A DNA stretch of 64,000 nt, taken from Thermaurantimonas sp046299575 (lineage in GTDB: Bacteria > Bacteroidota > Bacteroidia > Flavobacteriales > Schleiferiaceae). The position numbers were made by a program, and so were the translations under genes. Below are positions 1 to 7,943 of the stretch, piece after piece. A model generated the notes under the pieces. It saw nothing but the letters and a program-made list of their open reading frames with translations, was not told the DNA's origin and ran no database searches. The stretch is from positions 124,001 through 188,000 of the forward strand of contig NZ_JBKBHX010000006.1 of assembly GCF_046299575.1 (NCBI RefSeq), read 5' to 3'. How positions within the stretch are numbered: position 1 is the stretch's first letter; every line of letters begins with the position of its first letter.

Positions 1-132
1 GATACGTGCTGAATTTATATCGAAGCCTACCACTTTGTACTTTGAGGCAAGTGCCACAGCCAGTGGAAGGCCTACATATCCTAAACCTATGACTCCAATC
101 TTGGATTCACTAAGAGGTTTGAGTTCTGCCAT
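1..132 (-). CDS. Nucleotide-sugar dehydrogenase, N-terminal fragment
   Basis: The 44 codons read leftward from an ATG at 130-132 and run off the left edge of the window. The N-terminus contains IGVIGLGYVGLPLAVALA, the dinucleotide-binding GxGYVGLP motif that is diagnostic for UDP-glucose/UDP-ManNAc/GDP-mannose dehydrogenases. These enzymes oxidise a nucleotide sugar to the uronic acid in cytoplasmic precursor synthesis for surface polysaccharide. The start overlaps the end of the upstream HTH/nucleotidyltransferase gene by 23 bp, so the two are probably co-transcribed. The exact substrate cannot be decided because the catalytic part lies outside the window. Confidence 0.9.
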   Translation of the reverse strand, partial: MAELKPLSESKIGVIGLGYVGLPLAVALASKYKVVGFDINSARI

Positions 133-664
133 TTTGTTCTTCGTTTTTGTAAATGAGTACAATAGAATCGCCGTGAACCGACTTTAGCGATTCAATGTCC
201 GAAAATACGGAAGTATAAATTTTGCGATTTATGACATTTGTTGCCTTTTGTGTAAGGAATTCAAGATACTCGACATCAATATTTTTACCTATTAAAGCAA
301 TGTCTAAACGATCTGAATCAACACCTTTAGCAAAGGATCCGGTTAGATAAACTTCATTGACATTACCCAAGCGTTCGATCACGCGCTCTATAACTGTATC
401 AATGCCCACATAGGAGCGAATCAACTGAAACACCGGATTGAAAAGTGGATGATTTTTGTTAACTGAGTAAAGCTTTTTGTTGCCTTGGGTTTCCGATACA
501 AGCATTCCAGCTTCTTCCAGCTTATTTAGCTCCAGACGAATGGCATTGCTGCTTTCTCCGAATTCGGCTTCAAGTCCCCTCAGATATCCTTTCGTTTCGG
601 TATTGAGAAAGAACTTTAAAAGCAGTTTAATGCGTGTTTTGGATGAAATAAGCGTATCCAGCAT
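110..664 (-). CDS. Winged-helix / minimal nucleotidyltransferase fusion protein
   Basis: A 184-aa protein with two parts. Residues 1-75 look like an ArsR-type winged helix (FGESSNAIRLELNKLEEAGM reads as the recognition helix region). Residues about 95-170 resemble a minimal nucleotidyltransferase, with GSFAKGVDSDRLD at 109-121. In active MNT enzymes the motif is GSxxxG followed by DxD; here the acidic residues are D118 and D121, so the metal-binding pair is not in canonical spacing and the domain may only bind ligand. Genes of this build are common in Bacteroidota capsule or O-antigen loci, where a regulatory role is assumed. It is sandwiched between a sugar dehydrogenase and a sugar transferase. 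Confidence 0.7.
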   Translation of the reverse strand: MLDTLISSKTRIKLLLKFFLNTETKGYLRGLEAEFGESSNAIRLELNKLEEAGMLVSETQGNKKLYSVNKNHPLFNPVFQLIRSYVGIDTVIERVIERLGNVNEVYLTGSFAKGVDSDRLDIALIGKNIDVEYLEFLTQKATNVINRKIYTSVFSDIESLKSVHGDSIVLIYKNEEQNGRTQTS

Positions 665-665
665 A

Positions 666-1295
666 TTAGTTGGTGCCGTCGAAGGGCGGCATAGGTTGGG
701 TTTGCGAATTCTGAATGCCTTCGGCCCGAAGTACTTTGATAAAAGTAAGGAACAAAATTTTTAGGTCGAACCAAAAGCTACACTTTTCTACATATTCTGC
801 GTCAAGACGAAATTTCTGTGCCCATGTGAGCGAATTACGTCCATTTACCTGTGCCCAGCCGGTGATACCCGGACGCACTTTGTATCTAACCAATTGCCAG
901 GGCTGGTGCAGAGGAATATATTTAAATAGCAAGGGGCGCGGACCTACCAAACTCATATGGCCTAGCACTACGTTGATAAGTTGTGGCAGCTCATCAAGCG
1001 AATAAGCCCTTAAAAAGCGACCTAAGGGCGTAATGCGCATGTAGTCCGGGAGCAACTTACCGGTACTATCGCGCTCGTCGGTCATGGTTTTGAATTTTAG
1101 CACATAAAAAGCGCGTTGTTCCTTGCCCGGTCTTTCTTGGTAGAAGAATATCTTACCTTTATTTTGGAAAAACAAAACAATTGCGATGAGTAAGATTAAT
1201 GGCCAAAGAATCAAAAGAGCTGTGGAGGAGATTAAAATGTCTAAAATTCTCTTGAAAAAGTCTCTGTAAACTCGCATCAAATTCGCACAGAACAA
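666..1295 (-). CDS. Bacterial sugar transferase (initiating phosphoglycosyl transferase, PglC/WcaJ type)
   Basis: The 209-aa protein is the size of a monotopic, catalytic-domain-only phosphoglycosyl transferase. A hydrophobic segment at about 15-45 would anchor it in the inner membrane. The family motifs follow: KFKTM, then YSLDELPQLINVV, MSLVGPRPL and RPGITGWAQVNGRN. It transfers a sugar phosphate from a nucleotide sugar to undecaprenyl phosphate, the first committed step of polysaccharide repeat-unit assembly. The start at 1295 overlaps the upstream ORF by 19 bp; an internal Met at residue 7 (MRVYRDFF) is an equally good start and would remove the overlap. It fits with the dehydrogenase at the left edge as the end of an exopolysaccharide operon. 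Confidence 0.92.
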   Translation of the reverse strand: MFCANLMRVYRDFFKRILDILISSTALLILWPLILLIAIVLFFQNKGKIFFYQERPGKEQRAFYVLKFKTMTDERDSTGKLLPDYMRITPLGRFLRAYSLDELPQLINVVLGHMSLVGPRPLLFKYIPLHQPWQLVRYKVRPGITGWAQVNGRNSLTWAQKFRLDAEYVEKCSFWFDLKILFLTFIKVLRAEGIQNSQTQPMPPFDGTN

Positions 1296-1657
1296 TCGTA
1301 TGCTATGCGCAATAAGCCCGAATTGATTTCTTTAACGACGTAAGTCTTAATATATCTGCCTTTAAATTCTTTGCGGAGGTAATAATCAATCATAAACCAA
1401 ACGTCGCTGGTTATTTTTTCACTGATAATAAGCAGGTAAATTTCCCGGCTTATATCGAGATCTTCAGGGTCGATACAAAAGACTCGTATTTCGGCTTCAA
1501 AGTCGAAAGGAAGAATGATTCTCCTGATGCGTTCAAAATCATCTTCAAAGAAGCAGGGGAAAGGAGCCAATGTGACATTTTTTAAAGGCTCCGCCACGTC
1601 AGTCCCATTAATGTGTCTGACATGGCTGCGCAGAGATTGAGCAATATTTTTGCTCAT
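1277..1657 (-). CDS. Hypothetical protein in polysaccharide locus
   Basis: A 126-aa soluble protein of mixed composition without signal peptide or membrane segments. I do not recognise a family. It is the first gene of the minus-strand group that runs into the sugar transferase, and its 3' end overlaps that gene. Codon use looks like its neighbours, so it is probably real. Its position suggests a role tied to the polysaccharide locus, but nothing in the sequence shows what that is. Confidence 0.55.
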   Translation of the reverse strand: MSKNIAQSLRSHVRHINGTDVAEPLKNVTLAPFPCFFEDDFERIRRIILPFDFEAEIRVFCIDPEDLDISREIYLLIISEKITSDVWFMIDYYLRKEFKGRYIKTYVVKEINSGLLRIAYDCSVRI

Positions 1658-2136
1658 CTAATTGCACAACAAAGCTACTCAAACGACTATGAATTGCAAA
1701 TTAAATTGCAAAGAAATTAGCAAACTGCCATATTTTAATTGCATAATACCCATTTTTTTGAGTAAAACCAGTTAATTGAGTAGTTTTATTACTCCAAAAG
1801 GATGTTAAGGGAATATAAAGTGATGTGAAAATTTTATGGGAAAAACCACTTACCCCCGACACCTATCGACGAAAGCTCATGGGAGCTTTGTAGACAATTA
1901 AGGTTCTCTACATCTGTTGGACTTAAAGAGAAAGGAAATTTTAATTCTGCAGATTTCGCAGAAAAACGCAGGTAAAGAAATTTTAGCTTTTAATAAAAGT
2001 TTAATTGTAAGTACTTAAAGTTAGTTTTTAAAGCCTTAAGCATTAACTATAAGACAATTTTTCCAGCAGATTTTTCTGAAATCCGCAGAAAATGTTTGAG
2101 TTAAAGTTTAATTTTTTAATCCTTTAACCCACCAAA
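1658..2136. other. AT-rich gap with small hairpins, no gene seen
   Basis: About 480 bp with no plausible coding frame on either strand. It contains a perfect 7-bp inverted repeat AAAGCTC-atgg-GAGCTTT at 1873-1890 without a following T-run. It also has two imperfect 'CTGC(A/G)GATTT..GCAG' stretches near 1948-1973 and 2064-2093 that resemble each other. It probably holds the promoter of the leftward polysaccharide genes and the 3' end of icmF, but I could not place either site. Confidence 0.4.
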
Positions 2137-5100
2137 TTACATATTCCTCCTGTATTGACCGCCCACCTGGAAGAGAGCCTCTGTCATCTGGCCGAGTGAA
2201 CAGTATTTACTGGCTTCCATCAAAACTTTGAAGACGTTTTTGTTCTGAATTGCCGCTTCCTGGATGGCGCGCAGCATCTGCCGTGACTTTTCAGGGTTAA
2301 AAGCGTGGAGTCTGTTCACCGTTTCAATTTGGGCTTGTTTCTCCTCTTCAGTGGCACGAATTACCTCAGCAGGGATGATTGTAGGAGAGCCTTTTGAACT
2401 TAAAAAAGTATTCACACCTATGATAGGCAGTTCGCCTGTATGCTTGAGGGTCTCGTAGTAGAGGGATTCTTCCTGAATCTTGGACCGTTGATACATGGTC
2501 TCCATTGCCCCAAGAACGCCACCGCGCTCGGTGATGCGGTCAAATTCCATCATCACTGCTTCCTCTACGAGGTCGGTCAATTCTTCAATGATGAAGCTGC
2601 CCTGGAGGGGGTTTTCGTTTTTGGCGAGACCGAGCTCTTTGTTGATGATCAATTGAATAGCCACAGCACGTCGAACCGATTCTTCAGTAGGAGTGGTTAT
2701 TGCTTCATCATAGGCATTGGTATGCAGGGAGTTGCAGTTGTCGTAAATAGCATATAGCGCTTGTAAGGTGGTGCGTATGTCGTTGAAGTCGATTTCTTGT
2801 GCGTGGAGCGAGCGGCCGGAGGTCTGGATGTGATATTTGAGCATCTGAGCACGCGGATTGGCTCCGTATTTATATTTCATGGCCTTAGCCCAAATGCGAC
2901 GGGCTGCACGGCCTATTACGGCATACTCTGGGTCGATTCCGTTAGAGAAGAAGAAGCTGAGGTTTGGGCCAAAGTCGTTGATGTCCATTCCTCTGCTGAG
3001 GTAGTACTCTACATAAGTAAATCCATTGGCCAGTGTAAAAGCAAGCTGGGTAATTGGATTGGCACCAGCCTCGGCAATGTGGTAGCCCGAAATGGATACC
3101 GAATAAAAGTTGCGTACCTTATGGTCGATAAAATATTGCTGAACATCACCCATAAGGCGCAGGGCAAATTCGGTGGAGAAGATGCAAGTATTTTGCGCTT
3201 GGTCTTCTTTTAAAATGTCAGCCTGCACCGTGCCGCGCACGGTACTAAGGGTCTGAGCCTTGATCCGTTCGTACGTTTCGCGATCTAGAATTTGATCACC
3301 TGTAACTCCCAGAAGCAAAAGGCCTAAGCCATCATTGCCCTCGGGCAGAGGTGCATTGTAACGAGGCCTAGGAAGGTTGCGATCGTCATAAAGCTCTTTC
3401 AGCCTGGCCTCTACAAGATGCTCCAAACCATTTTGGCGGATGTAAAGCTCACATTGCTGGTCGATAGCCGTATTCATGAAGAAGGCCAGGATCATCGGCG
3501 CCGGCCCGTTAATGGTCATCGATACAGATGTAGTGGGATCGGCAAGATTAAAGCCTGAGTAAAGTTTTTTGGCATCGTCGAGACAACAGACCGATACGCC
3601 AGAGTTTCCGATTTTTCCATAAATATCTGGTCTAAGGTCTGGATTTCGTCCGTACAAGGTTACGGAGTCGAAAGCAGTCGACAGACGTGCTGCTGGCATT
3701 CCTAAACTGAGATAGTGAAATCTCTTGTTGGTGCGCTCCGGAGCTCCTTCGCCGGCAAACATACGGGTGGGATCTTCTCCAGTGCGCTTAAAAGGATAGA
3801 TACCTGCAGTGTATGGAAATTCGCCCGGAAAGTTTTCCTGAAGCTGCCAACGCAGCAGGTCGCCCCATGCCCGGTAACGCGGGGTTGCGATTTTCGGAAT
3901 CTTGAGGTGAGAAAGCGATTCGGTATAGGTCTTTACGCGTACTTCCTTATCGCGCACTTTGAAGATGTACTCTTCATTGTGGTACTGTTGGGCTTTTTCG
4001 TCAAATTTTTCGATCAACTGCCAGTTGTGCGGATCGAGGTCGAGTTTTACGTTTTCAAATTCTTCGCGCAACTTTTTGATGAGTCGATCCTTGTCTTCAA
4101 TATCGGTGGATGAAAGGTGTTCAATGGTTTGATGAAGATTATACAGCTTTTGGGCAATTTCGGCCTGACGATTTACCCACTGATCGTATTTGCGGTTGTT
4201 TTCGGTGATTTCAGAAAGGTAACGCGTGCGATGTGGGGGAATGATATACACCTTTTCCGACATCTCATCGGTGGCGTGGAAGTTTGACCGGAGATCAGCA
4301 CCGGTTTTTTCCACAATTTTGTCTATCACAGCCTTATACAGGCGATTCATTCCAGGATCGTTAAACTGGCTTGCGATAGTGCCAAATACGGGCATTTCAT
4401 CGGCAGGGCGATCCCAGAGCTGATGGTTGCGCTGATACTGCTTCTTTACATCGCGCAAAGCATCGAGGGCGCCACGTTTATCAAACTTATTTAGGGCAAT
4501 CAGGTCAGCAAAGTCGAGCATGTCGATTTTTTCGAGCTGAGTGGCTGCCCCGTATTCAGGTGTCATTACATAAAGTGATACATCGCTGTAATCGAGTATC
4601 TCGGTATCACTTTGACCGATGCCTGAAGTTTCTAAAATGATCAGGTCGTAACCGGCAGCTTTCAGTACGGCAATGGCATCGCCTACATACTTGCTCAGGG
4701 CCAGATTGCTTTGGCGAGTAGCCAGCGAACGCATGTACACACGCGGATTGTTAATGGCATTCATACGAATGCGGTCGCCGAGTAAAGCTCCACCGGTTTT
4801 GCGCTTTGACGGGTCAACGGAGATAATGCCTATGGTTTTTTCGGGAAAATCGAGCAAATAACGACGAACCAACTCATCGACTAATGAGCTTTTACCTGCA
4901 CCACCGGTACCGGTGATTCCCAATACTGGAGTTTTTGACTTTTCGGCCAGTTGTTTTACAGCCTCCAACTCAGCACGACTTTCTTCAGGAAAGTTTTCGG
5001 CTGCTGAAATCAATCGGGCAATGGCACCCCAGTTTTCGGGAGCAGTTCCGAGTTTTTTGACTTGTCCATTCAACGGATAACCCACAGGAAAGTCAGCCTT

Positions 5101-5526
5101 CATCACCACATCATTGATCATGCCTTGCAGGCCCATTGCACGGCCATCGTCAGGATGATAAATGCGTGTGATGCCGTATTGATGAAGCTCCTCAATTTCC
5201 GTAGGCAATATGGTACCACCCCCTCCTCCAAAAATCTTGATATGTCCAGCGCCTTTTTGTTTTAGCAAGTCGTACATGTACTTAAAAAATTCCATATGCC
5301 CACCTTGATAAGAGGTGATGGCTATGGCTTGTGCATCTTCCTGAATGGCACAATTTACGATTTCCTCTACTGACCGGTCGTGCCCAAGGTGAATCACTTC
5401 GCAACCGGTGGCCTGCATGATACGGCGCATGATGTTGATTGCAGCATCGTGACCATCAAAAAGCGATGCAGCTGTAACTATACGAACTTTGTTTTTGGGA
5501 ATATAGGGGGTAGTGGTCATTGACAT
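2137..5526 (-). CDS. icmF: Fused isobutyryl-CoA mutase (IcmF)
   Basis: The 1129-aa protein carries all three parts of IcmF. The first is an N-terminal cobalamin-binding domain (D24-x-H26, with H26 the likely lower axial ligand, and a glycine stretch at 100-104). The second is a MeaB-like G-protein chaperone with P-loop GTGGAGKS at 206-213 and NKFD at 346-349. The third is the radical mutase domain from about 540 onward. It interconverts isobutyryl-CoA and n-butyryl-CoA (some members also pivalyl/isovaleryl-CoA). By my alignment to methylmalonyl-CoA mutase, the Tyr and Arg that select methylmalonyl-CoA are replaced by F603 (in KRFHYLS) and Q778 (in DQAQNTCIF). That is the IcmF signature, so methylmalonyl-CoA mutase is unlikely. 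It is divergent from oxyR. Confidence 0.93.
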   Translation of the reverse strand: MSMTTTPYIPKNKVRIVTAASLFDGHDAAINIMRRIMQATGCEVIHLGHDRSVEEIVNCAIQEDAQAIAITSYQGGHMEFFKYMYDLLKQKGAGHIKIFGGGGGTILPTEIEELHQYGITRIYHPDDGRAMGLQGMINDVVMKADFPVGYPLNGQVKKLGTAPENWGAIARLISAAENFPEESRAELEAVKQLAEKSKTPVLGITGTGGAGKSSLVDELVRRYLLDFPEKTIGIISVDPSKRKTGGALLGDRIRMNAINNPRVYMRSLATRQSNLALSKYVGDAIAVLKAAGYDLIILETSGIGQSDTEILDYSDVSLYVMTPEYGAATQLEKIDMLDFADLIALNKFDKRGALDALRDVKKQYQRNHQLWDRPADEMPVFGTIASQFNDPGMNRLYKAVIDKIVEKTGADLRSNFHATDEMSEKVYIIPPHRTRYLSEITENNRKYDQWVNRQAEIAQKLYNLHQTIEHLSSTDIEDKDRLIKKLREEFENVKLDLDPHNWQLIEKFDEKAQQYHNEEYIFKVRDKEVRVKTYTESLSHLKIPKIATPRYRAWGDLLRWQLQENFPGEFPYTAGIYPFKRTGEDPTRMFAGEGAPERTNKRFHYLSLGMPAARLSTAFDSVTLYGRNPDLRPDIYGKIGNSGVSVCCLDDAKKLYSGFNLADPTTSVSMTINGPAPMILAFFMNTAIDQQCELYIRQNGLEHLVEARLKELYDDRNLPRPRYNAPLPEGNDGLGLLLLGVTGDQILDRETYERIKAQTLSTVRGTVQADILKEDQAQNTCIFSTEFALRLMGDVQQYFIDHKVRNFYSVSISGYHIAEAGANPITQLAFTLANGFTYVEYYLSRGMDINDFGPNLSFFFSNGIDPEYAVIGRAARRIWAKAMKYKYGANPRAQMLKYHIQTSGRSLHAQEIDFNDIRTTLQALYAIYDNCNSLHTNAYDEAITTPTEESVRRAVAIQLIINKELGLAKNENPLQGSFIIEELTDLVEEAVMMEFDRITERGGVLGAMETMYQRSKIQEESLYYETLKHTGELPIIGVNTFLSSKGSPTIIPAEVIRATEEEKQAQIETVNRLHAFNPEKSRQMLRAIQEAAIQNKNVFKVLMEASKYCSLGQMTEALFQVGGQYRRNM

Positions 5527-5548
5527 ATGTATAATTAGTTATGGACTG

Positions 5549-5556
5549 CAAATGTA
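5549..5556 (-). promoter_or_regulatory. Candidate -7 box for icmF
   Basis: On the minus strand the octamer TACATTTG matches the Bacteroidota primary-sigma -7 consensus TAnnTTTG, about 23 nt before the icmF start. No convincing TTTG-type -33 box lies at the usual 19-21 nt spacing, so this is tentative. Confidence 0.3.
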
Positions 5557-5672
5557 CTTGCCAAGAAAGGTATGTGCTACTGTTGTGAGTTCTCCAAAGC
5601 TATTCCAGTGTGAAGGGTTTAAAATCAATTTGTGTTTTTTTCTATTAAAATGTATTTTTAATAGTTTTATAC

Positions 5673-5680
5673 TATTTTTG
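5673..5680 (+). promoter_or_regulatory. Candidate -7 box for oxyR
   Basis: TATTTTTG fits TAnnTTTG and lies 18 nt before the oxyR ATG at 5698. The 171-bp divergent spacer to icmF is very AT-rich and also includes an inverted ATTAAAAATA/TATTTTTAAT-like stretch at about 5645-5663. This could be an OxyR autoregulatory site, but that is inference. Confidence 0.33.
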
Positions 5681-5697
5681 CAAAAAAATTCAAAACC

Positions 5698-6630
5698 ATG
5701 ACTATAACTCAACTGGAATACGCTATTGCTGTGGACGATCATAGGCACTTCGGCAAAGCCGCTGAAGCTTGTAATGTAACACAGCCCACGCTGAGCATGC
5801 AATTGCAAAAGCTAGAGGAAGACCTTGGCGTGGTGCTTTTTGACCGTTCCAAAAAACCCATTATACCCACTGAAATCGGCAAACTTGTACTGGCGCAAGC
5901 GCGAAATGTGCTGCGCGAAGCGCATAAAATCCAAGACATCATAGCCGATGCTCGAAATCAGCACGAAGGGGAATTTCGCTTGGGCATAATTCCAACCTTA
6001 GCTCCCTATCTGCTTCACCGTTTTATCGGCTCTTTTCGCAAAGCTTTCCCTCAAGTAACTTTGATTGTAGAAGAGTTGCAGACCGACACTATTGTTGAGA
6101 AACTCAATCGCGACCACCTCGACGCAGCTATATTGGCCACTCCGCTTGACCTGCCAAACATCACCGAAATACCGCTCTTTTACGAACCCTTTATGGCGTA
6201 CATCTCGCCTTCTGATCCTCTCTGGAAAGAGGATTTTATCGTTTCAAGCGAGTTAAACAATACTAATCTATTACTTTTAAGCGAAGGACATTGTTTCAGA
6301 AACAGCGTTTTGAGAATTTGCAATGAATCAGAGGCTTTGACGCAAAATCGCCTGATGGTAGAAATCGGAAACTTCGAAACCATCGTGCGCCTGGTAGATG
6401 AAGGCATGGGAAATACCCTGATACCTTATTTGATGGCTATTGAAATGAAAGGCGATGCGCAAAAAAACATCAAACTGATAGCTGAACCACGACCTGTTCG
6501 CGAGATTAGTTTGATTTATTCACGTAATCAACTGAAAAACAAAATGATTCAGAAACTGGAGGAAATCGTCAAATCGTCTATACCGAAAAAATTGCTACAA
6601 AAAACTGGAACCATTATTCCCCCGAAATAA
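5698..6630 (+). CDS. oxyR: Hydrogen-peroxide-sensing LysR-type regulator OxyR
   Basis: The 310-aa protein has the LysR helix-turn-helix at residues 1-60 (TQPTLSMQLQKLEEDLGVVL) and an effector domain from about 90. The decisive feature is SEGHCFRNSVLRIC, which places cysteines at 199 and 208, the same two positions that form the redox disulfide in Escherichia coli OxyR. It should activate peroxide-defence genes when oxidised. The divergent icmF is not a classical target. A downstream gene starts 51 bp after its stop on the same strand and may be co-transcribed. Confidence 0.93.
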   Translation: MTITQLEYAIAVDDHRHFGKAAEACNVTQPTLSMQLQKLEEDLGVVLFDRSKKPIIPTEIGKLVLAQARNVLREAHKIQDIIADARNQHEGEFRLGIIPTLAPYLLHRFIGSFRKAFPQVTLIVEELQTDTIVEKLNRDHLDAAILATPLDLPNITEIPLFYEPFMAYISPSDPLWKEDFIVSSELNNTNLLLLSEGHCFRNSVLRICNESEALTQNRLMVEIGNFETIVRLVDEGMGNTLIPYLMAIEMKGDAQKNIKLIAEPRPVREISLIYSRNQLKNKMIQKLEEIVKSSIPKKLLQKTGTIIPPK

Positions 6631-6680
6631 AATGTATAAAGGTCAATATACATTTGTCTGAGCGATTTCTCCTCTTATTT

Positions 6681-7211
6681 ATGGAACATACGGAACTCAT
6701 TATCGAACTTCTCAAATACGTTTTGCCATCAGCATTTATGCTGATTCTCACATATATGCTTCTCTCAAATTTTATGGAAAACGAAGAGAAGCGAAGGCGT
6801 TACTCCTTGCACAAGGAGAACGCCAAAATTGCTTTACCCCTGCGCTTCCAGGCGTATGAACGACTTGCCCTTTTCCTGGAACGTATCTCGCCCAATCAAT
6901 TAGTAACGCGCATACCGAGTAAAAACCTCACAGCCCGTCAATATCGACAGTTACTCATTAAATCTATCCAGACTGAATATGAATTCAACCTCAGCCAGCA
7001 GATGTATATAAGCGAGCAGGCATGGCAATATGTGGTGACGGCAAAATCAGCTATGGTGGGGATCATCAACAAACTGGCGGCTGAAACGCCCGAAGATACC
7101 GATGCTCTCGAATTTAGTAAGAAAATCATCAGCCACTTTATGGAAATGGAAGGGTTGCCAACCAAAAAAGCTATTGCTTATCTGAAACAAGAGATGCAAC
7201 AGGAATTTTAA
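6681..7211 (+). CDS. Membrane-anchored hypothetical protein (DUF7935-like)
   Basis: A 176-aa protein read from the ATG at 6681. An alternative TTG start at 6654 would add nine residues and is less likely. One N-terminal membrane segment (about residues 5-28) is followed by a charged region and a helical cytoplasmic domain. Proteins of this size and layout are conserved in Bacteroidota directly before a DUF2027/Smr gene, which is also the case here with a 5-bp gap. No function is known to me. The family name is from memory and should be treated as tentative. Confidence 0.65.
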   Translation: MEHTELIIELLKYVLPSAFMLILTYMLLSNFMENEEKRRRYSLHKENAKIALPLRFQAYERLALFLERISPNQLVTRIPSKNLTARQYRQLLIKSIQTEYEFNLSQQMYISEQAWQYVVTAKSAMVGIINKLAAETPEDTDALEFSKKIISHFMEMEGLPTKKAIAYLKQEMQQEF

Positions 7212-7216
7212 CCGCT

Positions 7217-7747
7217 ATGACGCTGAAGCCCGGAGATGAAGTCAGCTTTTTAGACGAAACCGGCACTGCAACCGTTGTGAGCATCACCGGGCATACGGCC
7301 ATCGTGCTTACAGACGAAGGATTTGAAATTGAGTACCCAATCAGCAAACTTGTAGCACGCCCAAAATTATTAGCTAAAGACATCCTCAATGCACCAGTTA
7401 CACAAAAAGACGCTGCTATACGCACCACTGGTAGCAAACAGCCTCCCAAATCGGATGTATTAGAGGTGGATTTGCATTTGCACGAAATTGCTGAACATTA
7501 CAGAGGTTTCACTCGTCATGACATGGTGACGTATCAACTAAATCACGCCCGAAATCAGTTCTTTAAAGCGCGAAAAGCAGGCATTAAAAAAATCATATTT
7601 ATTCATGGCGTTGGTGAAGGTGTGCTGAAACAAGAACTTCGGAAAATGCTCTCAGCCTTCGACGGAATCACAGTTTACGACGCTGACTACTCTAAATACG
7701 GACAAGGTGCAACTGCTGTAGAAATTTGGAAGCGAAGCGAAGACTGA
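7217..7747 (+). CDS. DUF2027/Smr-domain protein
   Basis: The 176-aa protein begins with a small beta-barrel-like domain (residues 1-60, LKPGDEVSFLDE...). It ends in an Smr domain (residues about 80-172) with the family motifs VDLHLHE and FIHGVGEGVLK. Smr domains are the C-terminal nuclease module of MutS2 and related proteins, and cleave branched DNA or, in some cases, mRNA in stalled ribosomes. This protein has no MutS ATPase part and matches the short Bacteroidota form. It lies 5 bp after the preceding membrane protein gene and probably shares its transcript. Confidence 0.85.
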   Translation: MTLKPGDEVSFLDETGTATVVSITGHTAIVLTDEGFEIEYPISKLVARPKLLAKDILNAPVTQKDAAIRTTGSKQPPKSDVLEVDLHLHEIAEHYRGFTRHDMVTYQLNHARNQFFKARKAGIKKIIFIHGVGEGVLKQELRKMLSAFDGITVYDADYSKYGQGATAVEIWKRSED

Positions 7748-7898
7748 AAGCTTGCAATACTTACTTTTTTTCATAATCTGGAATGTATTGATGATTGTTG
7801 GCCCATTGTCAGAAACTTTGTCAGCCGATTGAAAATGTTCATTAAATTTTTTATTTTTTAATTTAAAAATGAAAGAATACAATCAAAAGCGAATCGAT

Positions 7899-7906
7899 TA
7901 TCTTTG
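7899..7906 (+). promoter_or_regulatory. Candidate -7 box for the cation:proton antiporter gene
   Basis: TATCTTTG matches TAnnTTTG exactly and lies 37 nt before the ATG at 7944. The -33 region is AT-rich without a clear TTTG. Confidence 0.38.
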
Positions 7907-7943
7907 TGAACGAAGGGTATAATTAATACAGTATTTCTTACAA

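Noticed and set aside
1873..1890. Hairpin AAAGCTC-atgg-GAGCTTT as a terminator
   Set aside because: No T-run follows on either strand and it is far from both flanking genes, so only the inverted repeat is recorded.
5527..5697. Cobalamin riboswitch ahead of icmF
   Set aside because: The 171-bp leader is very AT-rich and lacks a B12-box-like GCCACTG segment. It is also too short to hold the riboswitch together with the divergent oxyR promoter.
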